In this document: piece after piece, positions 17,339 to 26,585 of the stretch | Layout: the number at the start of each line of letters is the position of its first letter | How positions within the stretch are numbered: the first letter of the stretch is position 1 | Assembly: GCF_014280875.1 (NCBI RefSeq) | Contig: NZ_JACLAL010000007.1 | Location: forward strand, 62,001 to 126,000 | DNA: 64,000 nt | DNA from: Paenirhizobium daejeonense | GTDB taxonomy: Bacteria; Pseudomonadota; Alphaproteobacteria; Rhizobiales; Rhizobiaceae | Reading direction: 5' to 3' | Made by a program: the position numbers and the translations under genes | The notes under the pieces: generated by a model | Told to the model about the DNA's origin: nothing | Databases searched by the model: none | Seen by the model: only the letters and a program-made list of their open reading frames with translations

Positions 17339-18190
17339 ATGGTCGCAAATGCACTGACACGATTGAGAACCATGCGGGATGAAGACGTCGAGGCATGCCA
17401 TGCGCTTTCGACTGCTGTCGGCTGGCCACATCGAGCCGATGACTGGCGGTTCGCCATGAACGTCGGTGAAGGCATAGTCGCCATGCTCAATGGCGATATC
17501 GTCGGCACGGGCATGGTCTGGAAGTTCGGGGAGAACCACGCCACCATCGGCATGATCATCGTTTCTCCGGCTCTACAAGGGCTAGGGGTGGGATGGCAGA
17601 TCGTCGACTGGTTGGTCCAGCAGGCTGGACCAAGGGTCGTGATGCTAAACGCGACCGCTGCGGGCGAACCGCTCTACGCGAAGTTCGGCTTCGAGAAGTC
17701 CGGAGAGGTCGAGCAATTCCATCGCATCGCGGTTGCGCATGCTTGCTCTAAGTGGATAGCCCAGACCCAGGTTGAGCTGGCCGAAGGCAACGAGGCTGAC
17801 GCAATCCAGTCACTGGATCGGAATGCCACCGGCATGGATCGCAAGACGCTTCTGACATCGATAGTCAGCCTTGGTGAAGCTGCCGTTGCGCGGCGTCACG
17901 GCCGGATCACGGGCTATAGCACCTGTCGTATGTTCGGACGCGGAAGGGCCGTCGGTCCGGTCATCGCATCCGGCTCAGCAGATGCAAGAGACCTCATCGC
18001 CTATTGGATCAGTCGATATCCCAGTGAGTTTATCCGGATCGACATAACGTCCGCCTCTGGTCTCGGCGAATGGCTGCGCTCTCAGGGTTTCAAGCCCGCG
18101 AGCAGGGCGGCTTCTATGATCAGAGGGGATCGCCCGGAAGAGCATCCTGATCTGCGCATCTTTGCTCTGGCAAGTCAGGCCTTCAACTAA
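17339..18190 (+). CDS. GNAT-family N-acetyltransferase with second C-terminal domain
   Basis: A 283-residue acetyl-CoA-dependent acetyltransferase. The N-terminal GNAT domain shows the acetyl-CoA loop region in IIVSPALQGLGVGWQIVDWL and a VMLNATAAGEPLYAKFGFEK strand/helix typical of the family. A second domain from about residue 135 resembles the Acetyltransf_18 type that accompanies such proteins. ATG 17339 has GGAG upstream; an in-frame GTG at 17297 would begin inside the ArgE-like remnant. Substrate unknown. It stands alone between pseudogenes and a convergent AraC-type gene. Confidence 0.85.
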   Translation: MVANALTRLRTMRDEDVEACHALSTAVGWPHRADDWRFAMNVGEGIVAMLNGDIVGTGMVWKFGENHATIGMIIVSPALQGLGVGWQIVDWLVQQAGPRVVMLNATAAGEPLYAKFGFEKSGEVEQFHRIAVAHACSKWIAQTQVELAEGNEADAIQSLDRNATGMDRKTLLTSIVSLGEAAVARRHGRITGYSTCRMFGRGRAVGPVIASGSADARDLIAYWISRYPSEFIRIDITSASGLGEWLRSQGFKPASRAASMIRGDRPEEHPDLRIFALASQAFN

Positions 18191-18648
18191 GTCTCCGAAA
18201 ATCTTCTGCCTGAACAGCGATCCCTGCACTGGGTGCGGACCGCGCGGGTGCCTGCAACTAAGTAAAACCTACTTCACCGGGGCTATGGGAGACCACCATG
18301 AATATTGCGGCAAAGACACCCCACGCGCTGAGCTTCGATCCGGCATCACTGCGACGACTCGCTCCGGGCCGTCCGGCCGCGCCATGTCGAATGATAGCAG
18401 TGTCCGGAAGCTCTCGTTGCCCGGATCGACCGAAGTGGGCTGTACGCTGTTCAGGGAAGCTCAATATCGACATTCGAAACAGAGGACGAAGCCATATGCT
18501 GCGTAAACGGTACCGATAACGCTCTTCTCTCCTAAATCTACACGAAGGACATGGCGCGCGGCCTTTAGGGTCTATGAGCGGATGGAAAGCGACGCTGTCC
18601 CAATCGCTCGCCTTCATCGTTGGTCCGGGTGGGCAACCCAATCCGACT
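18191..18648. other. Intergenic region between convergent genes, nothing recognised
   Basis: Several short ORFs exist on both strands (for example 18298-18519 on plus) but none has a known motif or a convincing ribosome binding site, and no clear terminator was found for the flanking convergent genes. Confidence 0.5.
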
Positions 18649-19641
18649 TCACACTCCATGTGCTGCCGGGAGTGGCCGCGCCCGGATCGTGCTGGGCGCG
18701 ACACCGAACTTCTTGCGAAATTGCCGATTGAAGATGGACTGGACCGAAAACCCGCATTGGAAGGCGATTTCTCCAATACTGAGGCGTGTTCGAGCAGGAT
18801 CCTGCAGCATCTGTCGAGCAAGCTGCAGGCGCTGTGTGTGAATGCTTTGACGTACGGTCGTGTTTTCTTTCTCGAACAGCCGATTGAGATGCCGAACCGA
18901 GATGCAAAGCGCTTCTGCGACACGTTTCGCCGTCAGGTCTCTCTCCGAAAGATGGTCAGCAATCCAGGCCTCAGCCGCGAGAAAATACGCCGGCACGCGT
19001 TCCTTACGCGAATCCGGGTTCCGAGCAAAAAGTTCGGCGATCACTCCTACGCCCACATCCCCGATTTCTCCCGAAGGTGACCGGCTCTGCTCCGAGAGCC
19101 ACTCAAGCCCTTGTCGTGCGAACCAATGGAAACCTCCATTGCCAAGTTCTGATCCTGGTAAATATTCAATACCCTCGACATGCCGTCCGCACATCGAAGC
19201 AAATTCCTTCTCCGGAAGGCTCAGTACGATCTGGCGCATAGGACGTGGGTAAGTGACGATGAAAGGCCGATCGGATCGCAACGCGACGATATCACCTGCA
19301 TACGCCGTCACCCATCTGCCCCCCTGTCCCAGCATGGCTTCTCCTTCGAGGATCAAGAACACCAACACCAGATCCCGCGGGTCTTCCGCAATCTCGAATT
19401 CACCGCGTTCAACCACGTGAGCTGACACGCGCATCTCTGTCAGCAAGGTTGCTCCGATTGCGACGGTGCGTTGGACAGCAACAAGAGGACTGCAATTCAC
19501 AGAGGTACAGCGAATACCAATGATGTTGTCTCTTGTGTGGGCTTCCCACAGGGGAATTTGCCGCGAAACCGAAAGAGTGGCCGTATCCAGCGTTCGAAGC
19601 GAACCAATCTGTCTGACGCAGTCCTTCGAGCTCATCGTCAT
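18649..19641 (-). CDS. AraC-family transcriptional regulator
   Basis: A 330-residue regulator with an N-terminal AraC_binding_2-like sensing domain (residues about 50-210) and a C-terminal double helix-turn-helix (LTAKRVAEALCISVRHLNRL, then SIGEIAFQCGFSVQSIFNR). It is divergent from the cytochrome/flavoprotein operon starting at 19791, with about 150 bases between, so it most likely controls that operon, probably in response to the aromatic substrate. Two ATGs (19641, 19635) are close together; the first is used here. Confidence 0.88.
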   Translation of the reverse strand: MTMSSKDCVRQIGSLRTLDTATLSVSRQIPLWEAHTRDNIIGIRCTSVNCSPLVAVQRTVAIGATLLTEMRVSAHVVERGEFEIAEDPRDLVLVFLILEGEAMLGQGGRWVTAYAGDIVALRSDRPFIVTYPRPMRQIVLSLPEKEFASMCGRHVEGIEYLPGSELGNGGFHWFARQGLEWLSEQSRSPSGEIGDVGVGVIAELFARNPDSRKERVPAYFLAAEAWIADHLSERDLTAKRVAEALCISVRHLNRLFEKENTTVRQSIHTQRLQLARQMLQDPARTRLSIGEIAFQCGFSVQSIFNRQFRKKFGVAPSTIRARPLPAAHGV

Positions 19642-19790
19642 GCCATTCTAAGTTCCAGATAATATGTCCTCAGAAGTTAAACGCTTCGTCCTACTGCGAC
19701 AAGACGCCGCGATGGAGACGGTTTAGCTTCGAACAATGAACGATCGTGACGCACGGCATTGTTCCGAAGCTACCGGGAAGCAAAGAAGTG

Positions 19791-21071
19791 ATGGCATCCA
19801 CAATTGCCCAAGCCAGCCGCCGCTGGCGGGTTTTTAGTGCAATCCTCGTCGTTTGCGTTGCGAGCGCGACGGCAGTCTGGGTCTTTAGTCCTGTTCGACG
19901 ACAGGCCGCCGCTACACCTGCGCCCGCGCTTGGCGTCGAGCTGAGCAATGAAATCCAACGCGGGGCATATGTAGCCCGCGCGGCAGACTGTGCTCCCTGT
20001 CACACGGCGCCGGACGGAAAGCCGTTCAGCGGTGGTCGGATCCTCAAGACCGACTTCGGCGACATGGCAAGCCCAAACATTACGCCGGACACCGAGACGG
20101 GAATCGGTGGCTGGACGCGCAACGAATTCGCCACGGCTGTTCGCGAAGGCGTCGCACCGCATCTCGGTTTTCTATATCCGACAATGTCCTACACATCCTA
20201 TTCCAAGATGTCAGACTCGGATATCGATGCACTTTACGCCTACATCATGTCGCAGCCGCCTGTGAGGGCGCCGCGTACCGAAATGTCCCTGAGCTTTCCT
20301 TTTAACCTGCGCATGCTGCTTGCCGGCTGGCGGAAGCTCTATTTTGACAACAGCGAATTCAAGGCTGATCCCGCGGTTAGCGATGTCGTCAACAGAGGCG
20401 CATATCTCGTACAGGGTGCGGCTCACTGCGCCGAGTGTCACACCCCCCGTGACGCTCTCGGCGGCTTCGACCGGAGCAGGCCTCTGGCCGGCGCTACAAT
20501 CGACGGCTTCTGGGCACCAAACCTGACTACCGACCCGAAAACCGGACTTGGCGGCTGGAGCGAGGATGATATCTATGCCTACCTTTCCGGAAAAGATACA
20601 CCGCACGGTGGGCCGTTCGGTCCCATGCACGAAGTCGTCGCCGAAAGTACGTCTCATTTGACCGAAGGAGACAATCGCGCGATCGCTGCCTATCTGCATC
20701 AACTCAAGCCGATAGAATCTGTATCGACAGGGGTACTGGATCGTTCGTTGGCACAAGCCTCCGTTACCCGCGGCTATGCAGCTTACAAGGCAAACTGCGC
20801 CGCCTGCCATCGGATGGGTGGTGATGGGGTGCCGGGACTTGCGCCGCCATTGGCGGGACATCATGCTCTCAGCGCCTCTTCACAAAACGTCATTATGCCA
20901 GTGATCGCCGGTCTATCAGGTCAGACCGGACGTCTCTCGATGCCGGCCTTCGAGCTCGACGACCAGACGGTCGCAGACATTGCAAACTATGTGCGCAGCG
21001 CCATGGGCGGCGTCACGGATGCGACGGCGACAGCCGATCAGGTCGCTTCCGCACGGGCAAAACTGCATTAA
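19791..21071 (+). CDS. Triheme c-type cytochrome (alcohol-dehydrogenase cytochrome subunit-like)
   Basis: A 426-residue membrane-anchored cytochrome c with three CXXCH haem sites: CAPCH, CAECH and CAACH, spaced as in the cytochrome subunit of periplasmic alcohol and aldehyde dehydrogenases. An N-terminal hydrophobic stretch (FSAILVVCVASATAVWVF) acts as signal or anchor. Axial Met candidates are in the third domain (MPVIAGLSG, LSMPAFELDD). ATG 19791 is chosen; GTG 19746 would add 15 residues before the anchor. First gene of the operon, it likely passes electrons from the flavocytochrome to the respiratory chain, in place of a free soluble acceptor. Confidence 0.88.
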   Translation: MASTIAQASRRWRVFSAILVVCVASATAVWVFSPVRRQAAATPAPALGVELSNEIQRGAYVARAADCAPCHTAPDGKPFSGGRILKTDFGDMASPNITPDTETGIGGWTRNEFATAVREGVAPHLGFLYPTMSYTSYSKMSDSDIDALYAYIMSQPPVRAPRTEMSLSFPFNLRMLLAGWRKLYFDNSEFKADPAVSDVVNRGAYLVQGAAHCAECHTPRDALGGFDRSRPLAGATIDGFWAPNLTTDPKTGLGGWSEDDIYAYLSGKDTPHGGPFGPMHEVVAESTSHLTEGDNRAIAAYLHQLKPIESVSTGVLDRSLAQASVTRGYAAYKANCAACHRMGGDGVPGLAPPLAGHHALSASSQNVIMPVIAGLSGQTGRLSMPAFELDDQTVADIANYVRSAMGGVTDATATADQVASARAKLH

Positions 21072-21086
21072 TTCGTGGAGCAAACC

Positions 21087-21515
21087 ATGGACATCAATAT
21101 TTGGTCGAAAGCCCGTAGGGCATCGACACACCGAGCGGCAATCCTGGTGGCGATCTTCGGCTTCACGCTCGTCGGATCAGCCGCCCGAGCAGAGCCAACG
21201 GGTGTGGCCAGCCCTGACCAGCAAGCTGCCGCGTCGCCTCAGGGAGATCGCTCCGGCGCGAGACTGGCGCAAAATACCTGTCTGCAATGCCACGGCACCG
21301 GGGTCGGTCCGGATCTTCGGCAGCAGCAGCTGAACTTTGACACGATCCGCTACGTCACGCGCAACGGCCTCAACGCAATGCCGTCCTTCCGCGAAGGCGA
21401 GATCTCGGATGCCGAGCTTCGGGAAGTCGCGGATTATCTGGCTTCTCTACGTGTTCCAGCGGGACAGACGCCGGGCGTGGTACCGGGATCTGTTCAAAGC
21501 CGGGAGCAGCATTGA
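21087..21515 (+). CDS. Monoheme c-type cytochrome, partner of the flavoprotein
   Basis: A 142-residue exported cytochrome c with one haem site (CLQCH), a signal peptide ending near ARA and a distal Met candidate in AMPSFREGEIS. It occupies the place of the small cytochrome subunit (PchC/EhyA) in p-cresol methylhydroxylase and eugenol hydroxylase systems, and so should accept electrons from the FAD enzyme encoded at 22180. ATG 21087 has GGAG upstream; the frame is open back to GTG 21075. Its stop overlaps the next start (TGATG). Confidence 0.82.
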   Translation: MDINIWSKARRASTHRAAILVAIFGFTLVGSAARAEPTGVASPDQQAAASPQGDRSGARLAQNTCLQCHGTGVGPDLRQQQLNFDTIRYVTRNGLNAMPSFREGEISDAELREVADYLASLRVPAGQTPGVVPGSVQSREQH

Positions 21516-22168
21516 TGGCGAACGACATGACTATCAACCGGCGCGGCATCCTGCTGGCAGGCGCTTTCGGCCTTTCCTCAGTGATGCTCCCTTCGCTGGG
21601 CATTGCCGGTGAACTGCGCGCAAGGCCAAGACTCCACGTTCTGGTCACCTCGACCGAATTCGACCCGCTGTTGTCCGAGCTTCGGTCGGGCGATCTGCAG
21701 GCGGATGCGCTTTCCGCCGAGCGGCTGCTTCTCAATCCCCAGGTCCTTCGGCAGTATCGCGGCAAGCGACTGTTGCACATCGGAAGCGCGGCGGATCAGG
21801 TGCTGGTCAACCTTGCTCTTGCCGATAGGGCAGCGGGGTTCCGGACACGGCACAGCGCTTTCCACCGGGACCAGCGCACTGCCGATGGCAAATCCGTCCA
21901 CAGCATCGATATTTCGACTAGCTGGTCGTGCGGAGACGGCCTTAAGCGCGATCTCGCGGCGGCTGGCTGGCCCTGCAGCCTGCAAGGCGCGTCGAACCCA
22001 CCGGAGACGGATGCCTTTTCTTTAGGCACTCAACGCAGGTCGCGCTGGCAGGCGCTCACTCTTGCCCACCTCATCACGGTGGCAAACGCCGCCGAAACAG
22101 GACCGTACGACACCCTGCGCTGGGACAATGCGCCGGATGAATTCTCAACCCTGATCGTCGATTTGTAG
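21515..22168 (+). CDS. Tat-exported protein of unknown function in the flavocytochrome operon
   Basis: 217 residues with a twin-arginine signal (INRRGILLAGAFGL). I do not recognise a family domain in the mature part. It overlaps the cytochrome gene by one base and lies 11 bases before the flavoprotein gene. That position, between cytochrome and flavoprotein genes, is the one held by pchX, a gene of unknown role in the Pseudomonas p-cresol methylhydroxylase cluster. A role in assembly or flavin attachment of the complex is an inference from position only. Two Cys (SWSCGD, WPCSL) are present in the C-terminal half. Confidence 0.7.
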   Translation: MANDMTINRRGILLAGAFGLSSVMLPSLGIAGELRARPRLHVLVTSTEFDPLLSELRSGDLQADALSAERLLLNPQVLRQYRGKRLLHIGSAADQVLVNLALADRAAGFRTRHSAFHRDQRTADGKSVHSIDISTSWSCGDGLKRDLAAAGWPCSLQGASNPPETDAFSLGTQRRSRWQALTLAHLITVANAAETGPYDTLRWDNAPDEFSTLIVDL

Positions 22169-22179
22169 GATTTGGAACA

Positions 22180-23727
22180 ATGGCCAACGAAGATCTTTCA
22201 TTTCTTCCGCCCGGGGTATCGCGCGAAAGCTTCGCCGCAGCGCTGAAAGAGTGGCGTGCGATCGTCGGAGATGAATACGTTACCGCCGATGTCGAGCGTC
22301 TGGCGCCTTACTCAAAGGTCATGCTGCCTGAACCGGCAGAACGCCATCGTCCTGCCGGGGCTGTCGCTCCCGCGTCCAGCGAGGAGGTGCAGGCGGTGAT
22401 GAAGGTTGCCGACAAGTACCGCATTCCGGTCTGGATGATCTCTACCGGCAAGAACCTGGGTTACGGCGATGCGGCGCCGGCGACGGCGGGCCAGGTTGTC
22501 CTAGACCTCAAGCGCATGAATCGGATTATCGAGGTCGACGAGACGCTCTGCTATGCTCTGGTAGAGCCAGGCGTCACCTATATGCAGCTCAAGCAGTACC
22601 TGGAAGAGAACAATATCCCGTTGTGGATCAGCTTCCCTTCCTCCGGCCCTGTGGCTGGCCCGATGGGCAATACGCTCGACAGGGGTGTGGGCTACAACCG
22701 CTACGGTCAGCATTTCGAGAATTTCTGTGGGTTGGAAGTGGTGCTGGCGGACGGCTCCGTTCTGCGCACCGGCATGGGAGGCGTGGAAAACAGCCGGGAA
22801 TGGAATGTCTACCGTTGGGGATACGGCCCATGGGTGGACGGACTTTTCAGCCAGTCCAACTTCGGCGTCGTCACGAAGATGGGCATCTGGCTGATGCCAA
22901 AGCCAGCGGTCAGCCGTGGCTTTCTATGCGGCTGGAATGACGACGACTCGATGGCCAAGGGCATGGATGTCGTGCGCGGTCTGAACCTGAACAAGGTCAT
23001 CGAGAACGGCGTCCTTGGGCACACAATGTACTACATCGCTCAGACCTATCGGCGCAGCGAGATATATACCGGACACGGCGCAATTCCGCGTGATCGCGTC
23101 AAGCAGATCTGCAACGACATCGGACTCGGAATCTGGGGCCACATTTCCACGCTCTACGGAACCGAGGAACAGGTCGAAGTCAATCTCAAAATCGCACGTG
23201 AGGCCTTCGCCACGACCGGTGGCCAATTTGCGGTTCAGGGTGATCCCGGCATCGAGAAGACCCCGTTCCATCACTGGAACCTCAATATGACCAACGAGCC
23301 GACCCTTACCGAGTTCACGATCTACAATTACAAGGGCGGTGGCGGTTCCTCTTGGCTGGCGCCCGTCGTGCGGTGCGAAGGGTCCGAGGTGCTCCGTCAG
23401 TTCAACCTGATGCACGGCGTACTGGACGAGTTCGGCTTCGACTATATCGGTGGCTTCCTGATCGGTGGCCGTCACGCAGAGCAGCTTACGGACATCCTCT
23501 ACGACCGCAACGATGCAGAGGAAATGGACCGTGCCTATCGGTGCTACGTGAAGATGGTCGAGGAACTGCACAAGGCCGGCTACGGCATTTACCGGACCTC
23601 GACCGCGTTCATGAACCATTTGGCCGAGACTTATGGCCCCGCCCAGCGCGCGTTCAATCAGAAGCTCAAGCGCGCGCTCGATCCCAACGGCGTGATTGCG
23701 CCCGGCAAGTCCGGCATCAACATCTGA
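22180..23727 (+). CDS. FAD-dependent 4-alkylphenol oxidase/hydroxylase (VAO/PCMH family)
   Basis: A 515-residue flavoprotein of the vanillyl-alcohol oxidase / p-cresol methylhydroxylase / eugenol hydroxylase group, which oxidises 4-alkylphenols through a quinone methide. The PP-loop FAD domain is clear (IPVWMISTGKNLGYGDAAPA, GVTYMQLKQYL, GNTLDRGVGYNRYGQH), and the C-terminal cap ends in LKRALDPNGVIAPGKSGINI. Neighbouring cytochrome genes suggest it is a dehydrogenase feeding cytochrome c, not an oxygen-using oxidase. I could not assign the covalent-flavin residue with confidence. No signal peptide is visible, so export with the Tat protein or cytoplasmic assembly are open. Actual substrate is unknown. 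Confidence 0.88.
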   Translation: MANEDLSFLPPGVSRESFAAALKEWRAIVGDEYVTADVERLAPYSKVMLPEPAERHRPAGAVAPASSEEVQAVMKVADKYRIPVWMISTGKNLGYGDAAPATAGQVVLDLKRMNRIIEVDETLCYALVEPGVTYMQLKQYLEENNIPLWISFPSSGPVAGPMGNTLDRGVGYNRYGQHFENFCGLEVVLADGSVLRTGMGGVENSREWNVYRWGYGPWVDGLFSQSNFGVVTKMGIWLMPKPAVSRGFLCGWNDDDSMAKGMDVVRGLNLNKVIENGVLGHTMYYIAQTYRRSEIYTGHGAIPRDRVKQICNDIGLGIWGHISTLYGTEEQVEVNLKIAREAFATTGGQFAVQGDPGIEKTPFHHWNLNMTNEPTLTEFTIYNYKGGGGSSWLAPVVRCEGSEVLRQFNLMHGVLDEFGFDYIGGFLIGGRHAEQLTDILYDRNDAEEMDRAYRCYVKMVEELHKAGYGIYRTSTAFMNHLAETYGPAQRAFNQKLKRALDPNGVIAPGKSGINI

Positions 23728-23759
23728 ATGTCTGCAAACTGAATAGATGGAGGAAGAAA

Positions 23760-24524
23760 ATGAGCGACAGTTATCTCGACTTTGATGGCAAGGTTGTGCT
23801 GATCACCGGTGCTGCAACGGGTATCGGACGCGCCACCGCACTGGCATTCGCGGATCGCGGCGCTCGTCTGGTCATCGGCGATCTGTCGCAAGCAGCTGAA
23901 GAGACCGCGGCGCTTGCCCGTGAGAAAGGTGTAGACGCCGTTTTCGTAAAGACCAACGTTTCTCAGAGCGCGGACGTGCAGGCGCTGGTGGCGGAAGCCG
24001 AAAAGCGTTTTGGCCGCCTCGACATCGCATTTAACAATGCCGGCATCCTGCCCTCGACAACGGCTTTTGCCGAAACGGACGAGGCGGAGTTCGACCGGAT
24101 CATCGCCGTCGACCTGCGTGGCGTGTTCCTTTCTGTCAAATATGAACTCCAGGCACTGCTACGCGCTGGCGGCGGTGCGATCGTCAATACTGCTTCGGTT
24201 GCCGGCGTAGTCGCGGACCCGAATATGGCGCCCTATGCGGCGGCAAAGCACGGCGTCGTTGGGCTAACCCGTGCAGCAGCCTTGGACTATGCGGCAAAGA
24301 ACATCCGGGTAAATGCCGTGGCGCCGGGCCTTATCGCCACACCGATGACGGAGCGCTGGTTGGCCGACCCGCAGATTTCGAAGGCGCTTATGGCGAACAG
24401 TCCCATCCAGAGGGCTGCGCAGCCGGAAGAAATTGCCGCCGCGGTCCTGTTTCTTTCGTCCCCGGCCGCGTCGTTCATCAACGGCTCGATCTTTGTCGCA
24501 GACGGTGGGCAGACCGCACACTGA
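23760..24524 (+). CDS. SDR-family oxidoreductase of the flavocytochrome operon
   Basis: A 254-residue classical short-chain dehydrogenase. NAD(P) motif TGAATGIG near residue 17, NNAG at about 90, catalytic Ser in IVNTASVAGV, YAAAK (Tyr-Lys) and a C-terminal FINGSIFVADGG. ATG 23760 has GGAGG 8 bases upstream and lies 33 bases after the flavoprotein stop, so it is probably co-transcribed. It may oxidise the alcohol made by the flavoprotein, but no aldehyde dehydrogenase is present in this cluster. The frame is open far upstream, through the flavoprotein gene, which is only a shadow. Confidence 0.88.
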   Translation: MSDSYLDFDGKVVLITGAATGIGRATALAFADRGARLVIGDLSQAAEETAALAREKGVDAVFVKTNVSQSADVQALVAEAEKRFGRLDIAFNNAGILPSTTAFAETDEAEFDRIIAVDLRGVFLSVKYELQALLRAGGGAIVNTASVAGVVADPNMAPYAAAKHGVVGLTRAAALDYAAKNIRVNAVAPGLIATPMTERWLADPQISKALMANSPIQRAAQPEEIAAAVLFLSSPAASFINGSIFVADGGQTAH

Positions 24525-24794
24525 ATTCAGACCGAGGCATCGTAATGTGAGCTGCCAGCTTGAAGAAACGGGCAGAAAAGAGCGTTTGCGTCTCGATGAG
24601 CGAAACACCCGCCCGTGCCGAGCTTCCCGGCAGCGAGCTTTTCGTCTCCCGCGCGGGTGGCTCGGTCGCATTCCGGAAGCGTCCTCTCTGGGGCGGCGAC
24701 AAAGTTACGAAGAGCGGCAGCGCAACGGCATCGAAGGTACGTACAACAATCTTTGACGATGTCGTCGGTGCAGGTTGGTTTTTTGGGGCAGCAA

Positions 24795-24872
24795 TTCCAG
24801 GGTATTCGCCGTTGCCACCGATGGTGGACTGATAACGCCTATCGTTCGGACGGCCAACGAGCTTGCTGATCT
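24795..24872 (+). pseudogene. Possible 2-oxoacid dehydrogenase E2 fragment
   Basis: A short plus-strand segment reads FAVATDGGLITPIVRTANEL, close to the conserved AVATDGGLITPIVR core of the lipoamide acyltransferase catalytic domain. Nothing before or after it matches, and it is fewer than 30 residues. It may be a relic of a deleted gene or chance similarity. Confidence 0.3.
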
Positions 24873-24912
24873 GAAACGAGCCGACGTTTCCATCGTGGCT
24901 CCTGAACCCGCG

Positions 24913-25518
24913 TCAGTTCAGGCCCAGATACCCGTATGCAGCGCGTCTGACGCGGTGCTCCAAGGATGGCATATCGGTTTCGCCGAACAGGCCGCCCGCA
25001 TCCGCCATGCCGCGGGTCAACGCGGCAAGATCGCGGGCGGCGATTTCCGGTTCTTCAACGCCATGCGCCCTCAATGCATCGGCAACGGCCATGGTGATCG
25101 AGCGTTTGAGGGCTTCGGTCTCCTCGTCGATCGGCAACATTGCTTCGGCATATTCGAGGCTCCTTGCCAGTCTTGGCCGCTGAAGCTGCTGGAAGAGCCC
25201 AGCCCGGATGAAGCCATCAATCAGGGATCGCAGGTCGAGCGCGCCTGCCTGCGCCTTCACATCGCTGATCGCCTCAACGAGCACCATCCGCTTGCGGCGG
25301 ATCAACGTGGCCAAAAGCGCCTCTTTCGCCGGGAAATACTGGTAAAGGCTGCCTATGCTGACACCCGCTTTTTCCGCAACGGCATTGGTGTTGAAGGCTT
25401 CGAGCCCACCCGTTTCAAGAACACGAGCCGCCGCCTCCAGGATCGTCTCGACCATGACGGCCGAGCGGGCCTGACGCGGGTATTTCCGGGCATTGATGAA
25501 GGAGGAGGAGCCAGACAT
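24913..25518 (-). CDS. TetR-family transcriptional repressor
   Basis: A 201-residue regulator. The N-terminal helix-turn-helix is typical (AFNTNAVAEKAGVSIGSLYQ, followed by YFPAKEALLATLI), with a divergent ligand domain behind it. ATG 25518 is preferred because the frame, though open to 25737, has no conserved residues before MSGSSSF. It is divergent from the SDR gene at 25656, with matching inverted repeats at 25525-25555 between them, so it probably controls itself and the SDR. Ligand unknown. Confidence 0.87.
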   Translation of the reverse strand: MSGSSSFINARKYPRQARSAVMVETILEAAARVLETGGLEAFNTNAVAEKAGVSIGSLYQYFPAKEALLATLIRRKRMVLVEAISDVKAQAGALDLRSLIDGFIRAGLFQQLQRPRLARSLEYAEAMLPIDEETEALKRSITMAVADALRAHGVEEPEIAARDLAALTRGMADAGGLFGETDMPSLEHRVRRAAYGYLGLN

Positions 25519-25524
25519 GGAACG

Positions 25525-25555
25525 CGAGTAAGAGATGCGAGCAATTACTCGTAAT
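25525..25555. promoter_or_regulatory. Candidate TetR operator
   Basis: Two overlapping dyads sit just upstream of the TetR-type gene: ATTAC-tc-GTAAT (25544-25555) and CGAGTAA (25525-25531) with TTACTCG (25545-25551). The shared half-site ACGAGTAA-like motif repeats, as expected for a dimer-of-dimers TetR operator, in the divergent promoter region shared with the SDR gene. Confidence 0.5.
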
Positions 25556-25655
25556 GTATGTGACATCGAGCAACCAGACAACAGGAGTCGCCGTGATCTC
25601 GTGCAAGCAATCCCCCATGATTTTCTCAGAGCAGAAGGCAGCGTGAGGCCGAACG

Positions 25656-26405
25656 ATGCGGATCGAAGGGAAACTGGCGCTGGTAACCGGTGGCAGCGCG
25701 GGAATCGGTAAGGAAATCGCACTCCAACTCGCGGCAATGGGTGCCAAGGTTATTATAGTGGCGCGGGATCTGAAACGCGCAGAAGCGGTGATTGCACGTC
25801 ATCCCAGGAGCATCATGCTCCTGCCGGCTGATCTCTCACGATCTGATGAGCAGGAGAGGGTCGTGGCCACGGTTGCAGAGCGATGGCCGGATCTCGCAAT
25901 TCTCGTCAACAACGCAGGCATCCAGATCAACATGCCTGCGACATGTATCGGTGATGGCGGGCGGGGAACGGAGTTTCGATCCGAGATCGAAGTAAACCTT
26001 ACGGCGCCGATGGTCCTCAGTTTTGGGTTGATGCCGCTTCTGGCGCGCCAGAAAGAAGCCGCGATCGTCAACATTTCCTCGGGACTTGCCATCGCGCCCA
26101 AACGGACGGCCCCGGTCTATTGCGCCAGCAAGGCGGGGTTACGCATATTCAGTCGGGCTCTTCGCTATCGTTGTGAGGATGCAACTCCGTCGATTCGGGT
26201 GGTTGATGTAATCATGGCATTTGTGGATACCGGAATGACGCGCGGAAGAGGCGCGCATAAGCTGTCTGCCGATATCGCTGCACGCGCTGTCATCGAAGGG
26301 ATTGAGCGGGAGCGAAGGGAAGTCTGGGTTGGCAAAACCCGGCTTCTGCGCATCATCAGCCGTTTGTCACCAGCGCTGGCCTGCAGAATACTGCGCAACG
26401 CCTAG
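25656..26405 (+). CDS. SDR-family oxidoreductase (DltE-like)
   Basis: A 249-residue short-chain dehydrogenase with TGGSAGIG cofactor loop, NNAGIQ, catalytic Ser in IVNISSGLA and YCASK. The C-terminal half lacks the usual PG motif and resembles the DltE-like subgroup. It is divergent from the TetR-type gene and probably its target. Substrate unknown. Confidence 0.85.
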   Translation: MRIEGKLALVTGGSAGIGKEIALQLAAMGAKVIIVARDLKRAEAVIARHPRSIMLLPADLSRSDEQERVVATVAERWPDLAILVNNAGIQINMPATCIGDGGRGTEFRSEIEVNLTAPMVLSFGLMPLLARQKEAAIVNISSGLAIAPKRTAPVYCASKAGLRIFSRALRYRCEDATPSIRVVDVIMAFVDTGMTRGRGAHKLSADIAARAVIEGIERERREVWVGKTRLLRIISRLSPALACRILRNA

Positions 26406-26585
26406 GTTCGGCCGTGTCATCACCAAAAATGCGTATGGCCGACGGTAGGATCGCGGGAAATTGGGGCAAGGCTTTCACAGGCAAGAAACCGGCGGACCAC
26501 TCAGGCTTGCGGCCCGGTCCATCCAGTGGCCTATCTTTGCACCGCCTGTACTCCCTGCAACCTTTCATCCGAGGAGGAAGCATCT

